DNA of 64,000 bases from Polyodon spathula (taxonomy: Eukaryota > Chordata > Actinopteri > Acipenseriformes > Polyodontidae), in NCBI RefSeq assembly GCF_017654505.1, contig NC_054537.1, positions 60,600,145-60,664,144 on the forward strand, read 5' to 3'. This document shows, one piece after another, positions 49,981 through 62,441 of the stretch; positions within the stretch are counted from its first letter, which is position 1, and the number at the start of each line of letters is the position of its first letter. The notes beneath the pieces were generated by a model. It was given only the letters and a program-made list of their open reading frames with translations, made no database searches and had not been told where the DNA came from. The translations under genes were made by a program, and so were the position numbers.

Positions 49981-51815
49981 TATACTTCTTAAGAGACAAT
50001 ATATAGGAGTCTGAAAGAACTGGATAAGCCTGGTATGTATGATTTATTGACATATGTGTTGAAATACCATCAGAGACGACACTCATAATTTCAACATCAT
50101 GTTGACGAATATGTACCAGTCTTGATCACAGTTTTGTCAATAGCAATTTTTAGCAGTTGTACAGATCTGGCAGTTTTCAAACTGTCATATTGCCTCTGTG
50201 TTGCTTCTGGTGTGTATGATCGAAAGTATCCAATTAAAAAAATCGCATGGCGTCTGGTGTGTGGCAGCCTGCTGAGCATGGGAGCTGCAGCATGCTGTTT
50301 CCTATATTGTTACCATACACAATTAAAGCCGCAGTCACAAATTCCACACATTTTCAGCTAGTCTTGTATTGCAGGGGCCTTGATGCCCCAAAGGTATTTT
50401 TTTCTTCATGTTGATTTTACCTTGATGTGAGCAGTGATGAAATAAAACTCCATCATTGCACTGATGGAGTGTTTTGTCTGACACTACAAGCATACCACTA
50501 CTAGTCTAACACATGCTTTAACCGTGCAAAAATGTGTCAGAATGCACCATTTAAATCCCTTTTTTTCAAAAATTTCCACTGGGACTCCCCCCTTCCACAC
50601 ACTCCCCCCTCGGCAACACAAGTCTCAATGAGATGGGTGCTCCCTACTACCTTAGAAGTGCCACGTTAAAACTAATTGAAAACCATGCGCATAACTTAAA
50701 ACTTATTGAGAACCCTAGTTTTGCATGATGAATATTTTACTATAAATTATCTGGCGTTTTACCACAATTATTTACTTTAATTATTTATATTATCATAAAA
50801 CCATATTTAAAGCAGAATCAAAGGTTCCACTATACATATGAATATTTATTCTGCAGTAATATAATTCTGGCTAGATATTGGATTAATGTGACAAGAGCTA
50901 ATATTTTAAACAATATTGAACTCTGGTTCAATTCAGTGTTATCATATATCAGTGCTTGTTTAACATTCAAAAATGAAACAAATGTTGTTAAAAGTAAAAA
51001 TAGTATTTTTTTATTTGAAAAGTTACAAAAATATTAAGTAGATTATATTAGATTGTAATAATTTGTTTTCAGCATATAATAAAGTATTATACTAGGTATG
51101 TTTAAGAAATATTAACCATATGTTCAGTTGGAATGCAGTCATCTAGGTTATTAAACCTAGAATTCAACATAGGGTATGAGTTAATATCACTATATCATAC
51201 ACAATTTAAACAGAATTAATCCTATAATCTATGTATGCACCATGTATGAAACTCATAAATTGTTTAGTTACCAATCCTTATTTGTGAAGAAAGTAAGAAC
51301 AGTCTTTCAGGCTTTCTCGTGCGGTTAAGTGCATTTCCGTTATTTGAGACCCGAGTGGGCTCTGTAGACATGGGATTTGAAGAAAGGCAAAATTGTGTTT
51401 TTTCCATGTGTTACAATGCCCCCAATGCAACAAAAACACTGTTGAAGTAAAATATTTTCTTACAAAAGCCCTTTTCTTAGTAGTGTTGTTTCCAGCAATG
51501 GTGTTGATTACTAGAGCTGTGAAGTTGGATTTTTACAAGAAAGTATTGATGAGTCCTGGCAGCGATTTTCAGGCAATATTTGCTTGGTTGTTTCAGTGTT
51601 CATTTCCTTCCAGCGATTCACTTCATTATGCTTTGCACAAGGTTATGTAAACTTCGGAACTGGGCGGGACATAGACCCTGTTCACACTACTGTGCTGGCT
51701 CAGGGCCGATGCATATTTACGTCGACCCGTTCACGTTTACAATTTAAGGCATCTTTGAGCGTTCACCTATGTGACTGAAAAGCAGGCCTAAAATGTGTGA
51801 ATTGCTTTTTTCGAA

Positions 51816-51819
<4 letters not shown>
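49981..51819. other. No gene seen
   Basis: AT-rich unassigned sequence of 1.8 kb; no coding signature stood out. Confidence 0.3.

Positions 51820-51882
<63 letters not shown>
51820..51882. repeat. (TA)n microsatellite
   Basis: Pure TA run ending exactly at the left end of the Tc1 element. Confidence 0.95.
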
Positions 51883-51886
<4 letters not shown>

Positions 51887-53195
51887 TCTGGAAAAAATTA
51901 AGAGACCACTGCAAAATTATCAGTTTCTCTGGTTTTACTATTTATAGGTATGTATTTGGGTAAAATGAACATTTTTGTTTTATTCTATAAACTACTGACA
52001 ACATTTCTCCCAAATTCCAAATAAAAATATTGTCATTTAGAGCATTTATTTGCAGAAAATGACAACTGGTCAAAATAACAAAAAAGATGCAGTTTTGTCA
52101 GACCTCGAATAATGCAAAGAAAATAAGTTCATATTCATTTTTAAACAACACAATACTAATGTTTTAACTTTAACTTTACTATTTTGTAACAGCAATTCTG
52201 GCTACTGAGACTAGCTCAGAGCCTCTGTTATAAACTCCTAACATTGTCAGAGCAGAAGGAAACAAGTTTTCTTCCAGGACAACCTTCTACTTGGCTTGAT
52301 TCATGCGTCCTTCACAAAGACAAATCTGCCCGATTCCACCCTTGCTGAAGCACCCCCAGATGAGTCAAATTTTCAGCTTTGCCCAACACCTGGTCATCTA
52401 ATGGTTAGCCTCGCAGCCACTGTGAAATGTGGTGGAGGATCGATGATGATCTGGGGGTGCTTCAGCAAGGCTGGAATCGGGCAGATTTGTCTTTGTGAAG
52501 GACGCATGAATCAAGCCAAGTACAAGGTTGTCCTGGAAGAAAACTTGCTTCCTTCTGCTCTGACAATGTTCCCCAACTCTGAGGATTGGTTTTTCCAGCA
52601 GGACAATGCTCCATGCCACACAGCCAGGTCAATCAAGGTGTGGATGGAGGATCACCTGATCAAGACCCTGTCATGGCCAGCTCAATCTCCAGACCTGAAC
52701 CCCATTGAAAACCTCTGGAATGTGATCAAGAGGAAGATGGATGGTCACAAGCCATCAAACAAAGCCGAGCTGCTTGAATTTTTGCGCCAGGAGTGGCATA
52801 AAGTCACCCAGCATCAATGTGAAAGACTGGTGGAGAGCATGCCAAGACGCATGAAAGCTGTGCTTGAAAATCAGGGTTATTCCACCAAATATTGATTTCT
52901 GAACTCTTCCTAAGTTAAAACATTAGTATTGTGTTGTTTAAAAATGAATCTGAACTTATTTTCTTTGCATTGTTCGAGGTCTGACAACACTGCATCTTTT
53001 TTGTTATTTTGACCAGTTGTCATTTTCTGCAAATAAATGCTCTAAATGACAATATTTTAATTTGGAATTTGGGAGAAATGTTGTCAGTAGTTTATAGAAT
53101 AAAACAAAAATGTTCATTTTACCCAAATACATACCTATAAATAGTAAAACCACAGAAACTGATAATTTTGCAGTGGTCTCTTAATTTTTTCCAGA

Positions 53196-53199
<4 letters not shown>
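51883..53199 (+). mobile_element. Tc1 element, rearranged, copy 2
   Basis: Long terminal inverted repeats (about 285 bp: 51883-52168 and 52914-53199) start CAGATCTGGAAAAAATTAAG, flanked by TA inside microsatellites. Between the left repeat and the coding region lie a 52-base segment shared with 55042-55093 and an inverted piece (52241-52365) of the catalytic region. As in copy 1, this joins D-E-S-coding sequence. The N-terminal DNA-binding half is missing. Confidence 0.85.
52296..52895 (+). CDS. Tc1 transposase C-terminal half, chimeric open frame
   Basis: 199 codons. Residues 1 to about 23 come from the inverted segment and are not transposase sequence. The frame then enters true transposase at P-D-E-S, carrying the first catalytic Asp, with about a dozen residues deleted soon after (near L-M-V-S-L). 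The second Asp is in Q-Q-D-N-A-P-C-H and the Glu in N-P-I-E-N-L-W with 34 residues between, the DD34E spacing of Tc1. It ends N-Q-G-Y-S-T-K-Y, the normal C-terminus. All three catalytic residues remain, but both helix-turn-helix domains are missing, so it cannot bind the terminal repeats in the normal way. Expression is unproven; I regard it as a pseudogene-like frame kept open by recency. Confidence 0.6.
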   Translation: MIHASFTKTNLPDSTLAEAPPDESNFQLCPTPGHLMVSLAATVKCGGGSMMIWGCFSKAGIGQICLCEGRMNQAKYKVVLEENLLPSALTMFPNSEDWFFQQDNAPCHTARSIKVWMEDHLIKTLSWPAQSPDLNPIENLWNVIKRKMDGHKPSNKAELLEFLRQEWHKVTQHQCERLVESMPRRMKAVLENQGYSTKY

Positions 53200-55041
<1,842 letters not shown>

Positions 55042-55275
55042 AACAGCAATTCTGGCTACTGAGAGTAGCTCAGAGCCTCTGTTATAAACTCCTATCTGCT
55101 ATTAACCACAGTACTAACAGTTGCCGGTTGAACTGAGCACAGGTTTTAATTGGAGGAGCCCAGAGTTTATTTTTCTCAGAGGAGGCAAGCCTCCTTTATA
55201 AATTAATCTGTTATTTACCACAGTACTAGCAACGGCAGATGACGTAGTCTGAACCGTGGTTTTAATTGGAGGCAA
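55042..55275. repeat. Local duplication of about 65 bp
   Basis: The stretch 55093-55158 (ACCACAGTACTAACAG ... TTTTAATTGGAGGA) is repeated in diverged form at about 55206-55271. The preceding 52 bases also occur inside the Tc1 copy at 52188. Confidence 0.5.
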
Positions 55276-55973
55276 TGTTGGAGGCGGATGGGGGCCTCCC
55301 CCCCCCCCGACTGCTACACCCCACCCCGTGCTTCCATTGCTGTACTGACTATGCACGATTAGTTCAAGTGTGATTACCTGCTCTCCTTTTTCTCATTTGA
55401 GATCCAGAGAGGTATCTACAGCCCCACCCCTGCACTTTTTGCTGATATCTTGCATCAATAGACTGTTACTTTTTCCTATGTGGTTTCTGTCCTTGTCTGC
55501 TGTTCTCTATTTATTTATTTGTATTTATTTCATTTGCTCTTGAAATTGTGTTGCCTATAGACTTGCTTCTCTGTCTTCCTCAATCAGAATGACATTTTGG
55601 ATTGTTCAAGACAGAAGTACTGATGTATTCATTCTTGCTTAGGAGAAAATGTAAATGACAGAGTGAACTGCATAAAGCATTTTATTTAACTTTTTTTTTT
55701 ATATAAAGTATTTTGCCATTTTTACATTCACTAGTTTGTTTTCCATGGGTGTTTGTGTTTGCTAACATTTCTGTGTACCTTTATGTGAGTGGCTTACAAA
55801 ACATCTTTGTCTGTGAAGGGGAGATTTTTCAGGTGGCTGATTTATAGATGTATATGGTGACTCCCTCATGGAAAATGCAGTTTGGCCCAAAAATTTAAAT
55901 CAGAGAGCTTGTTGTCGAGGTAGTTTCAATGTTGGAAACATGTGTTTCTCCTGGATTTACCTGATTTCACCGT
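55276..55973. other. No gene seen
   Basis: C-run near 55299-55308; otherwise unassigned. Confidence 0.3.
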
Positions 55974-58427
55974 GTAACAAATTTTTAATTTATTTTTTTT
56001 GGTTCCTGGGTAGTAAGTGTTATTTCCTAATTGCTTATGCCTCAAAAGTATAGAAAATGGCTATTATTCCCCGCAAACTTTGCTTTTGTGACCATAACAG
56101 TGATATTTTGAAATGTACCTATTTTCCAGAACATTCCAGATAGATTCAGTGCTGAGTAAACTTGGAGTAACTTCTAGAACTTTCTAGAACTTTCCAGTAA
56201 TATAAATAGTAGTATAAATACAGGGGCCTTAAGCCCACCAGTTTAGTTTAGTTCCAGCTGCCTAAGTGGATACATATCTGCATTTTTCTGAGATGGCATC
56301 AAGAGGCTGCAAGCATCCGGCAGACGCATTTTGCTATGTCTGCGGCCAATTTATCAAGACAAGAGCGAAAAAGTACTCAGTGGAAGCATCTGCTAAGATG
56401 TGTGAGGCCTACAAGGCATATTTCGGCATGCCTGTCGGGGATCAAGACAAACCCTGGGCACCTCATGTCACCTGCGAGCACTGCAAAAAAACTCTGGAAG
56501 GTAAGATGGACAATTGTTGCTCGGAATTTTATGTTATAAAATTTGTTAAAATTTTTTAAATTGTTAAAGTTTTTAATTTTAAAATGTTTTACAATTTTCA
56601 ATGTTATTGAAAAAATATATCATATATGAAAAATGTTGCAAGAATCTCTTACACATTAGTCATGGGTGAAATAAATGTATTTTTGTAGGATGGTACAGAG
56701 GGGAAAAGAGAGCCATGAAGTTCACTATCCCAAGAATTTGGCGGGAACCCACTGACCACTCAAGCAACTGCTACTTCTGCATGGTGGACCCTTCCAAACG
56801 TCGGACTGGCAAGAATGCACCTGCTATCACGTATCCGGACCTTCCTTCATCCATCGCCCCGGTGCCACACTGCCATGAGCTCCCCGTACCCACTCCTCCG
56901 GAGAGAGAGCAGCCGTCTTTAGAAGAGAGCAGCAAGTCAGAGAGCGAGGAAGACGTTGTAGATCCAGATGACAATTTCAGAGGTGGAGCTGAGGAGAGAA
57001 ACCCATACTACCCCAACCAAAAAGACCTCAATGACTTGATTAGAGATCTTGGTCTCACCAAGTCCAATGCTGAGCTTTTGACGTCTAGGCTCAAGCAGTG
57101 GAACTTGTTGGATGAAAGTGTGCAAGTCGCAGATCAGAGGAAGCGTCACCAACCTTTTTCCAGCTTCTTCACCCGTCAAGATGGGCTCTGCTTCTGCCAC
57201 AATGTGACCAGTCTGTTCGAGGCAATCAGAATCGCCTGTAACCAGAATGAGTGGCGCCTCTTCATTGACAGCTCATCCAGGAGCCTCAAAGCCGTGCTGC
57301 TCCATAATGGTAACAAGTACCCGTCTCTTCCCCTGGCTCACTCGGTGCACCTCAAAGAGGATTACAACAGCATCAGGACCTTACTGGACGCCTTGAATTA
57401 TGATGAGTACGGCTGGGAGGTCATAGGAGACTTCAAAATGGTAGCATTCCTGATGGGTCTCCAAGGAGGTTTTACCAAGTTTCCCTGCTATCTTTGCCTT
57501 TGGGACAGCAGGGACACCAAGGCGCACTACCACAGGAGGGACTGGCCACAGCGGACCGAGTTCTCTGTGGGGAGGAACAACGTCAAGTGGGAGCCACTGG
57601 TGGACCCCCGGAAGGTGCTGATGCCACCACTGCACATCAAATTGTGCCTTATGAAACAATTTGTCAGAGCTCTCGATAAGGAGTCGGCAGTCTTCAAGTA
57701 CCTTCAAGACTTCTTCCCTAAGCTGTCAGAGGCAAAGGTCAAAGCCGGTGTCTTCGTTGGACCACAGATAAAGAAGATCCTGGAGTGCAATGAATTCCCC
57801 AAGAAGCTCACTAGTAAGGAGAAAGCGGCTTGGAACAGCTTTATCGCAATGGTTTGGGGCTTCCTGGGCAATCACAAGGCCGAAAACTATGTGGAGCTGG
57901 TTGAGACTCTGGTGAAGAACCACGGCACAATGGGCTGTAGGATGTCCCTCAAAGTCCATATCCTTGATGCTCATCTTGATAAATTCAAGGAGAATATGGG
58001 AGCGTACTCGGAGGAGCAAGGCGAGTGCTTCCACCAGGATATACTGGACTTTGAACGCTACTACCAAGGACAGTATAACGAGAATATGATGGGAGACTAC
58101 ATTTGGGGGCTGATTCATGAAAGTGATTTACAGTATAATCGTAAATCTCAAAAAACTACTCACTTCTAAATCTTTTGTAGTCATTTTTGTATTACTTTAG
58201 TATAAATACATGTTAATTTGGATTCATATGTTGTTTTTTTCTGACTTTATGTGAACGAAAAGACTCAAATTCACCCATTTTCTCATTGGAAATAGGTAAA
58301 TTTCAAAATATCACTGTCCTAGTCACAAAAGCAAAGTCTGTGGGGAATAATAGCCATTTTCTATACTTTTGAGGCATAAGCAATTAGGAAATAACACTTA
58401 CTACCCAGGAACAAAAATTGTGTTACA
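55974..58427 (+). mobile_element. Complete DNA-transposon-like element of unassigned superfamily
   Basis: About 2.45 kb between inverted repeats. The core (GTTCCTGGGTAGTAAGTG onward) is nearly identical for about 125 bp (56002-56127 against 58285-58411). It extends outward more weakly to TGTAACA at the left and TGTTACA at the right; the left end carries an extra T-rich insertion. A second, truncated copy of the right end is at 26497-26766, showing dispersal. I could not find a convincing target duplication. The gene lies in the same orientation and fills most of the interior. Confidence 0.75.
56293..58169 (+). CDS. Putative transposase, two exons, about 562 codons
   Basis: Exon 1 is 56293-56500 and exon 2 56689-58169. 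The GT at 56501 (GGAAG|GTAAG) and AG at 56688 (TTTTGTAG|GA) join in phase, giving 563 codons with the stop and no interruption. Residues 1-100 are Cys-rich with three C-x2-C pairs (C-Y-V-C, C-E-H-C, C-Y-F-C), probably zinc-binding. Residues 130-170 are acidic. The C-terminal two thirds have conserved-looking motifs: F-I-D-S-S-S-R-S (Asp about 263), I-G-D-F-K-M (Asp about 317), C-Y-L-C-L-W-D (about 336) followed by H-Y-H-R-R-D-W (about 349), and E-E-Q-G-E-C-F-H-Q-D (about 511-520). I recognise relatives only as uncharacterised proteins repeated in fish and arthropod genomes. D/D/E with a Cys-Cys-His-His insert would suit an RNase H-like transposase, but that is inference. Codon usage is GC-richer than the flanks. 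The inverted repeats argue for a mobile gene over a host gene. Confidence 0.7.
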
Positions 58428-60419
58428 TAGTGTTTTCAATGGACGTGGAGGGCTCTGAAGGGGTTTCTTTATCAAGTACAGACTGTTGCTGTTTGACAGT
58501 TTTCAATATCCTGACAGCGGTATAACCTACAGTACAGTGTGAAACAAGAAAATATTGAATAGGCTACTGACGTATGCTTCCTTATACATTTCAGAAACAT
58601 CAGTTGTGTTCATACTTTGCTACAGACCTTAACATTGTGTTAAAACAATATGCAGATGTACCTTATTTTCACAATTTTACATGTGGTTGCGTTTCTAAGT
58701 TAAACAGATGGATACAATATATAGGACTAATAAATGAGGGATGCATGCTGCCTGTGTGTACTGTATACCAAAGACTCAACATTGGATATGTGAAGTTAGC
58801 TATAGCTAGAAATTAAAGTTTGGAGGTAACATAGTGTTTGTAGTATACCTATTCACTCTATATGTTACCGTGTAAATGTAAGCAATGTGTTTGTATTGTT
58901 GACCCTGACTCTAATGTTATAGTGTCATTTAGTGCAACAAAGTGCCATTTGTTTTTTGTCATGGAAGTCTAGTGGGTATATTTCTGGACTCTCCTCACAT
59001 GAGATTATGTCATAAACGTGACTGAGGCAAGTCATCGAAATTTGACGTCTAAAAATCAGTTACCCTCCTTCTTGACCTTTTCAGGATCCTTCACTTTATG
59101 AAGCCTAATGAACATGTTGACCGCACGTTGAATTTCACTGCATTCTAAAATACCAAAACACTACGAAAACACCTCCACAATATTTCCATTACACACATTC
59201 ATAATATATACCATAAAGCCAAAGACAGTATCAGTTGTGAGAATTATTGTACTTGTTCAAGAGTATAGTGCTAATATTGAGGATTAGGACCCACGAGAGA
59301 AATATTGATCTACATTTCAAGCTTCTTGGTCAATAACATATTCTCACTTAATCCTAAGCAGCATTGGAAAAAACATACTTTCTGTAACCTATGGAGGACT
59401 GATTTTAATGGTGGGATATGGGAGCAAGAATGATGATGGGTGTGGTAATCATGAGAGCTCACAAAAACACCAAAAGAAAACCAGCACTTCAATAACATCT
59501 TTCGTTGCCACCCCCCCCCCCCCCCCCCCCCCCCCCTCAAAAAAAAGAGATCATAAAAACACCAAAAAGCCAGAGACCTTTTCATGTTGTGACTAGTTCA
59601 GCAAATCTTTAGTAGACATGTTCCCAGACTCACATATTGCAAAGTATTCAAAGTATCACCTAGTAAGTACAATCAGAACCACAGGGACCAAGAGAGAATT
59701 GGATTGTGAAGCATGTCATAGTGTTTTTTCTGTTTTGATATTTTCCTTTTTAAAAGCAATTAGAAGGAAGTAATAAAGTGGAATAATTGTATGCCTTTGT
59801 CTTATGTAGGTAATCACTTCAATTTTGGCCACTAAGATTTCAGTTTACAAAAGTTCCCTTATTATATTTTGAAAATACAATGAATGATGACAGGTATGTA
59901 CTTGCAAAAGATAAATGAAGGAAGAAAACACAAAAGAGTCTACAGAAAGTGTAAAACAACTAAGTTATGGAGAGTCCCTTTGGATCATTTTTATGTTGGC
60001 TTTAATAAAAAGTTTAACATTGTTAGCTATTATAGTTTAATCACGAGGTTAATATTTTTTATATTGTGAACATTTTAAATGGCACACATAATTATGCTGA
60101 GGTGGGAAGTAAATGGTAGTGTGATAAGTAACCACAGGATATAATTATTTCCAACGCAACTAACAACCAATAATCATCTCGGCTGATAAACTGATTTTGC
60201 TGCGTGGGTGGTCTTAACGGGATACAGTTCAGCTACAAAACACCAGTGTCTTATACAAACACACACAAAAAAAACACCAAGTGCAACGCCTAATTGATAC
60301 CTCTCATCAGTCATCAATTCATGCCTTTTTAGATAATGACACAAACTGTTTTGTTACAGTTAATGATGCAAAATGTATTTGTCCTATAGTAAACTATATG
60401 CATTTGTTTAAATGTAAAG
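58428..60419. other. No gene seen; poly-C tract
   Basis: AT-rich, with a pure C run at 59511-59536. No coding frame convinced me. Confidence 0.35.
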
Positions 60420-60786
60420 AATGACTACTTGTATAGTATTAAACCACTGCTCTTTAATTCACTGTTAGTTTTTTTTTTTTTTTTTTTCTCGCACTCGAAA
60501 ATGTACTCAATCTAGGTTCGCCCGACTGGATGTGGGTGAGTGCCAAAAAAAAAAAAAGTGGTAACTTCGCGATTCGCCCAGAAGCCTTTGGCGAAACTAG
60601 ATTGGTCGGGGCAAAACTAGACTCGCCAGACCACGGGATTTCTCGGTTGTGAAGTAGCGCTGTCAGTTTGTTGCACATCACGGCGACGTCACGTTTGCCT
60701 ATGAAGCACATTTCGAGTGCAAGAAAAAAAAATAAAACTAACAGTGAATTAAAGAGCAGTGTTTTAATACTATACAATTAGTCATT
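60420..60786. repeat. Foldback element
   Basis: Arms 60420-60505 and about 60703-60786 are reverse complements: AATGACTACTTGTATAGTAT at the left, its counterpart at the right, and TTTAATTCACTGTTAGTTTT further in. The loop is GC-richer, with motifs such as GCAAAACTAGACTCGCC that recur at 61072. Confidence 0.65.
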
Positions 60787-60829
60787 CGTCACACTTTGTA
60801 ATTGATTTATCACTTTCTTGTAGCTTCTC

Positions 60830-61105
60830 CACTCAGTCCCCTTGTATTTGCCTTATTGGCTACCGGCTAATTGAGTTATTGATAGTTTTACCCAGGGAAA
60901 CTTTTTGGGAGAGAGCTAATAAAAAGAGCTATTAAAACCAGCCCTGGTGTCCTGCCTTTTCAGCACCGCCACTGGAAACCCAGCACACAGTCGCTACATT
61001 GTTGTCAGAAGTGGAGGCGAGGCAGGTACCCCGGCACGCACTTCGAAGCTGGCAGAGGAGAATGTAGAAATGCAAAACTAGACTCACCCAAATAATTGAC
61101 ATAGG
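60830..61105 (+). mobile_element. LTR end, PBS and interior related to the TRIM-like family
   Basis: An LTR-like end GTCGCTACA at 60998 is followed by TTGTTGTCAGAAGTGG, the tRNA-Leu-type PBS with one change. A 63-bp interior (60999-61062) shares GTACCCCGGCACGCACT with the TRIM interiors and ends in a purine stretch. A new LTR start TGTAGAAATGC follows at 61063. The LTR itself differs from that of the TRIM copies. AATAAAAAGAGC near 60918 may be its poly(A) signal. Confidence 0.45.
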
Positions 61106-61984
61106 CAAAAGGAGGTTGGCCCAGCATCGATGTTGAAGCTTTATTTACAACATATCAAAATATGATCATTAAATGTATGAGTGCCCTGAGGATCCAAACT
61201 ACCCCATGAAGTCATTGGAAAATGATATAATGAAATATCCAAGGAATCTGTAAGCTTTCTATCTTTATCTACGAACCGGACTAGATCCAACCATAGTAAG
61301 TGATCAAAAAATATCTTATATACTTGCAGGCCACCAGGAAAAAAATAAATCAAAATCAACATAATTGCAACATTACATTTTAAAACCATTGTTTTGCACA
61401 CTCATTTTTATAGAGAAGCTCGTAGGCAAAGTTGCTGTAATGGTGGAATATTTTTTGTAGTATGTTAATTTTACAGTAGAGTGCTTATGTGGAAGGATAC
61501 ATTAAAAATATCAGCCAAAAAATAAAAATGATCAGGTTTTGCTGTACACTGGAACTATAAGAAAACAGTAATACATTTTGTGTCAGGTCTTGTTGCGTAA
61601 CATGATATTATATAAATATATCTTATATCTATAAGATTTAGATATATTATCTATATACCGTTTGTTTAAATTATATTCTGAAGACAGTTTTACTCATTTA
61701 GCCTGACAAATTCTAATAATTTGATTAACTAGTCTTGCTTGAGTAAAGCATTTCTAAAAAAATACATGCAAACTAAGAGAAACGACATTTTGCAGTTTGA
61801 TTTTGATTAACGCATTACCTTCTGAAGACAGGTTTTACTCATTTAGCATGACAAGGGGCTAAATTTGATTAACTCTTGCTTGGAAAAAGCATTTTAGAAA
61901 AATACATGCAATAAAAATGAAGAGCAATGTGCAGTTTGATTTGATTAACGCATTAACTGATAATGATAAGCTAAAATGGATCAA
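61106..61984. other. No gene seen
   Basis: AT-rich. Two similar segments (CAGGTTTTACTCATTTAGC near 61829 and a diverged one near 61685) suggest a local duplication of about 140 bp. Confidence 0.35.
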
Positions 61985-62184
61985 CATTCAATCAGTCAAT
62001 CAATCATTCTTTATTTTATATAGCGCCTTTCATAGTGGATCACCATCACAAAGTGCTTTACAAGATGCAGTAACAACAAAAAAATCCATAATACTTTAAA
62101 TACAGAGAACTGCATAATACATGATATACAGTAAAACAAAAATGCATAATACATTAAATACAGTGGAAAGTGCATAATACATGA
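61985..62184. repeat. Dispersed-repeat tail with short tandem units
   Basis: CAATCATTCTTTATTTTATA then AGCGCCTTTCATAGTGG is a common fish interspersed-repeat end. It is followed by three imperfect copies of a 40-50-bp unit containing TGCATAATACATGATA. Confidence 0.5.
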
Positions 62185-62441
62185 TAGAGTCCTGCATCAG
62201 TTCGGTTACCCGTGGGTCAGGTTCGAGTCGGAATATGAACTTTTTCGTGGTTTGCGGTTTGGGTGCGGTTCAAAAATAATAATTTTCGGGTCTGAATTTG
62301 AATCACCAAAAACATTTTCTGTAAATGCACTGATAATTCCTGCACTAAAGCAGGAGGCGATTAGGGAGGCGTCAGCTGACTAAGCAGTCTCATTCTCGTT
62401 TGTTTGATACAACGCAAGATTGTTTTATCACGTCCGCTTGG
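62185..62441. mobile_element. hAT-like terminus, truncated
   Basis: TAGAGTCCTGCATCAG, then a GGTTACCCGTGGGTC motif, resembles hAT ends rich in CGGGTACCCG. It is cut where DIRS coding begins. Low certainty. Confidence 0.3.

Noticed and set aside
57381..58118. Minus-strand frames of 108 and 130 aa
   Set aside because: Shadows of the 562-codon gene on the plus strand.
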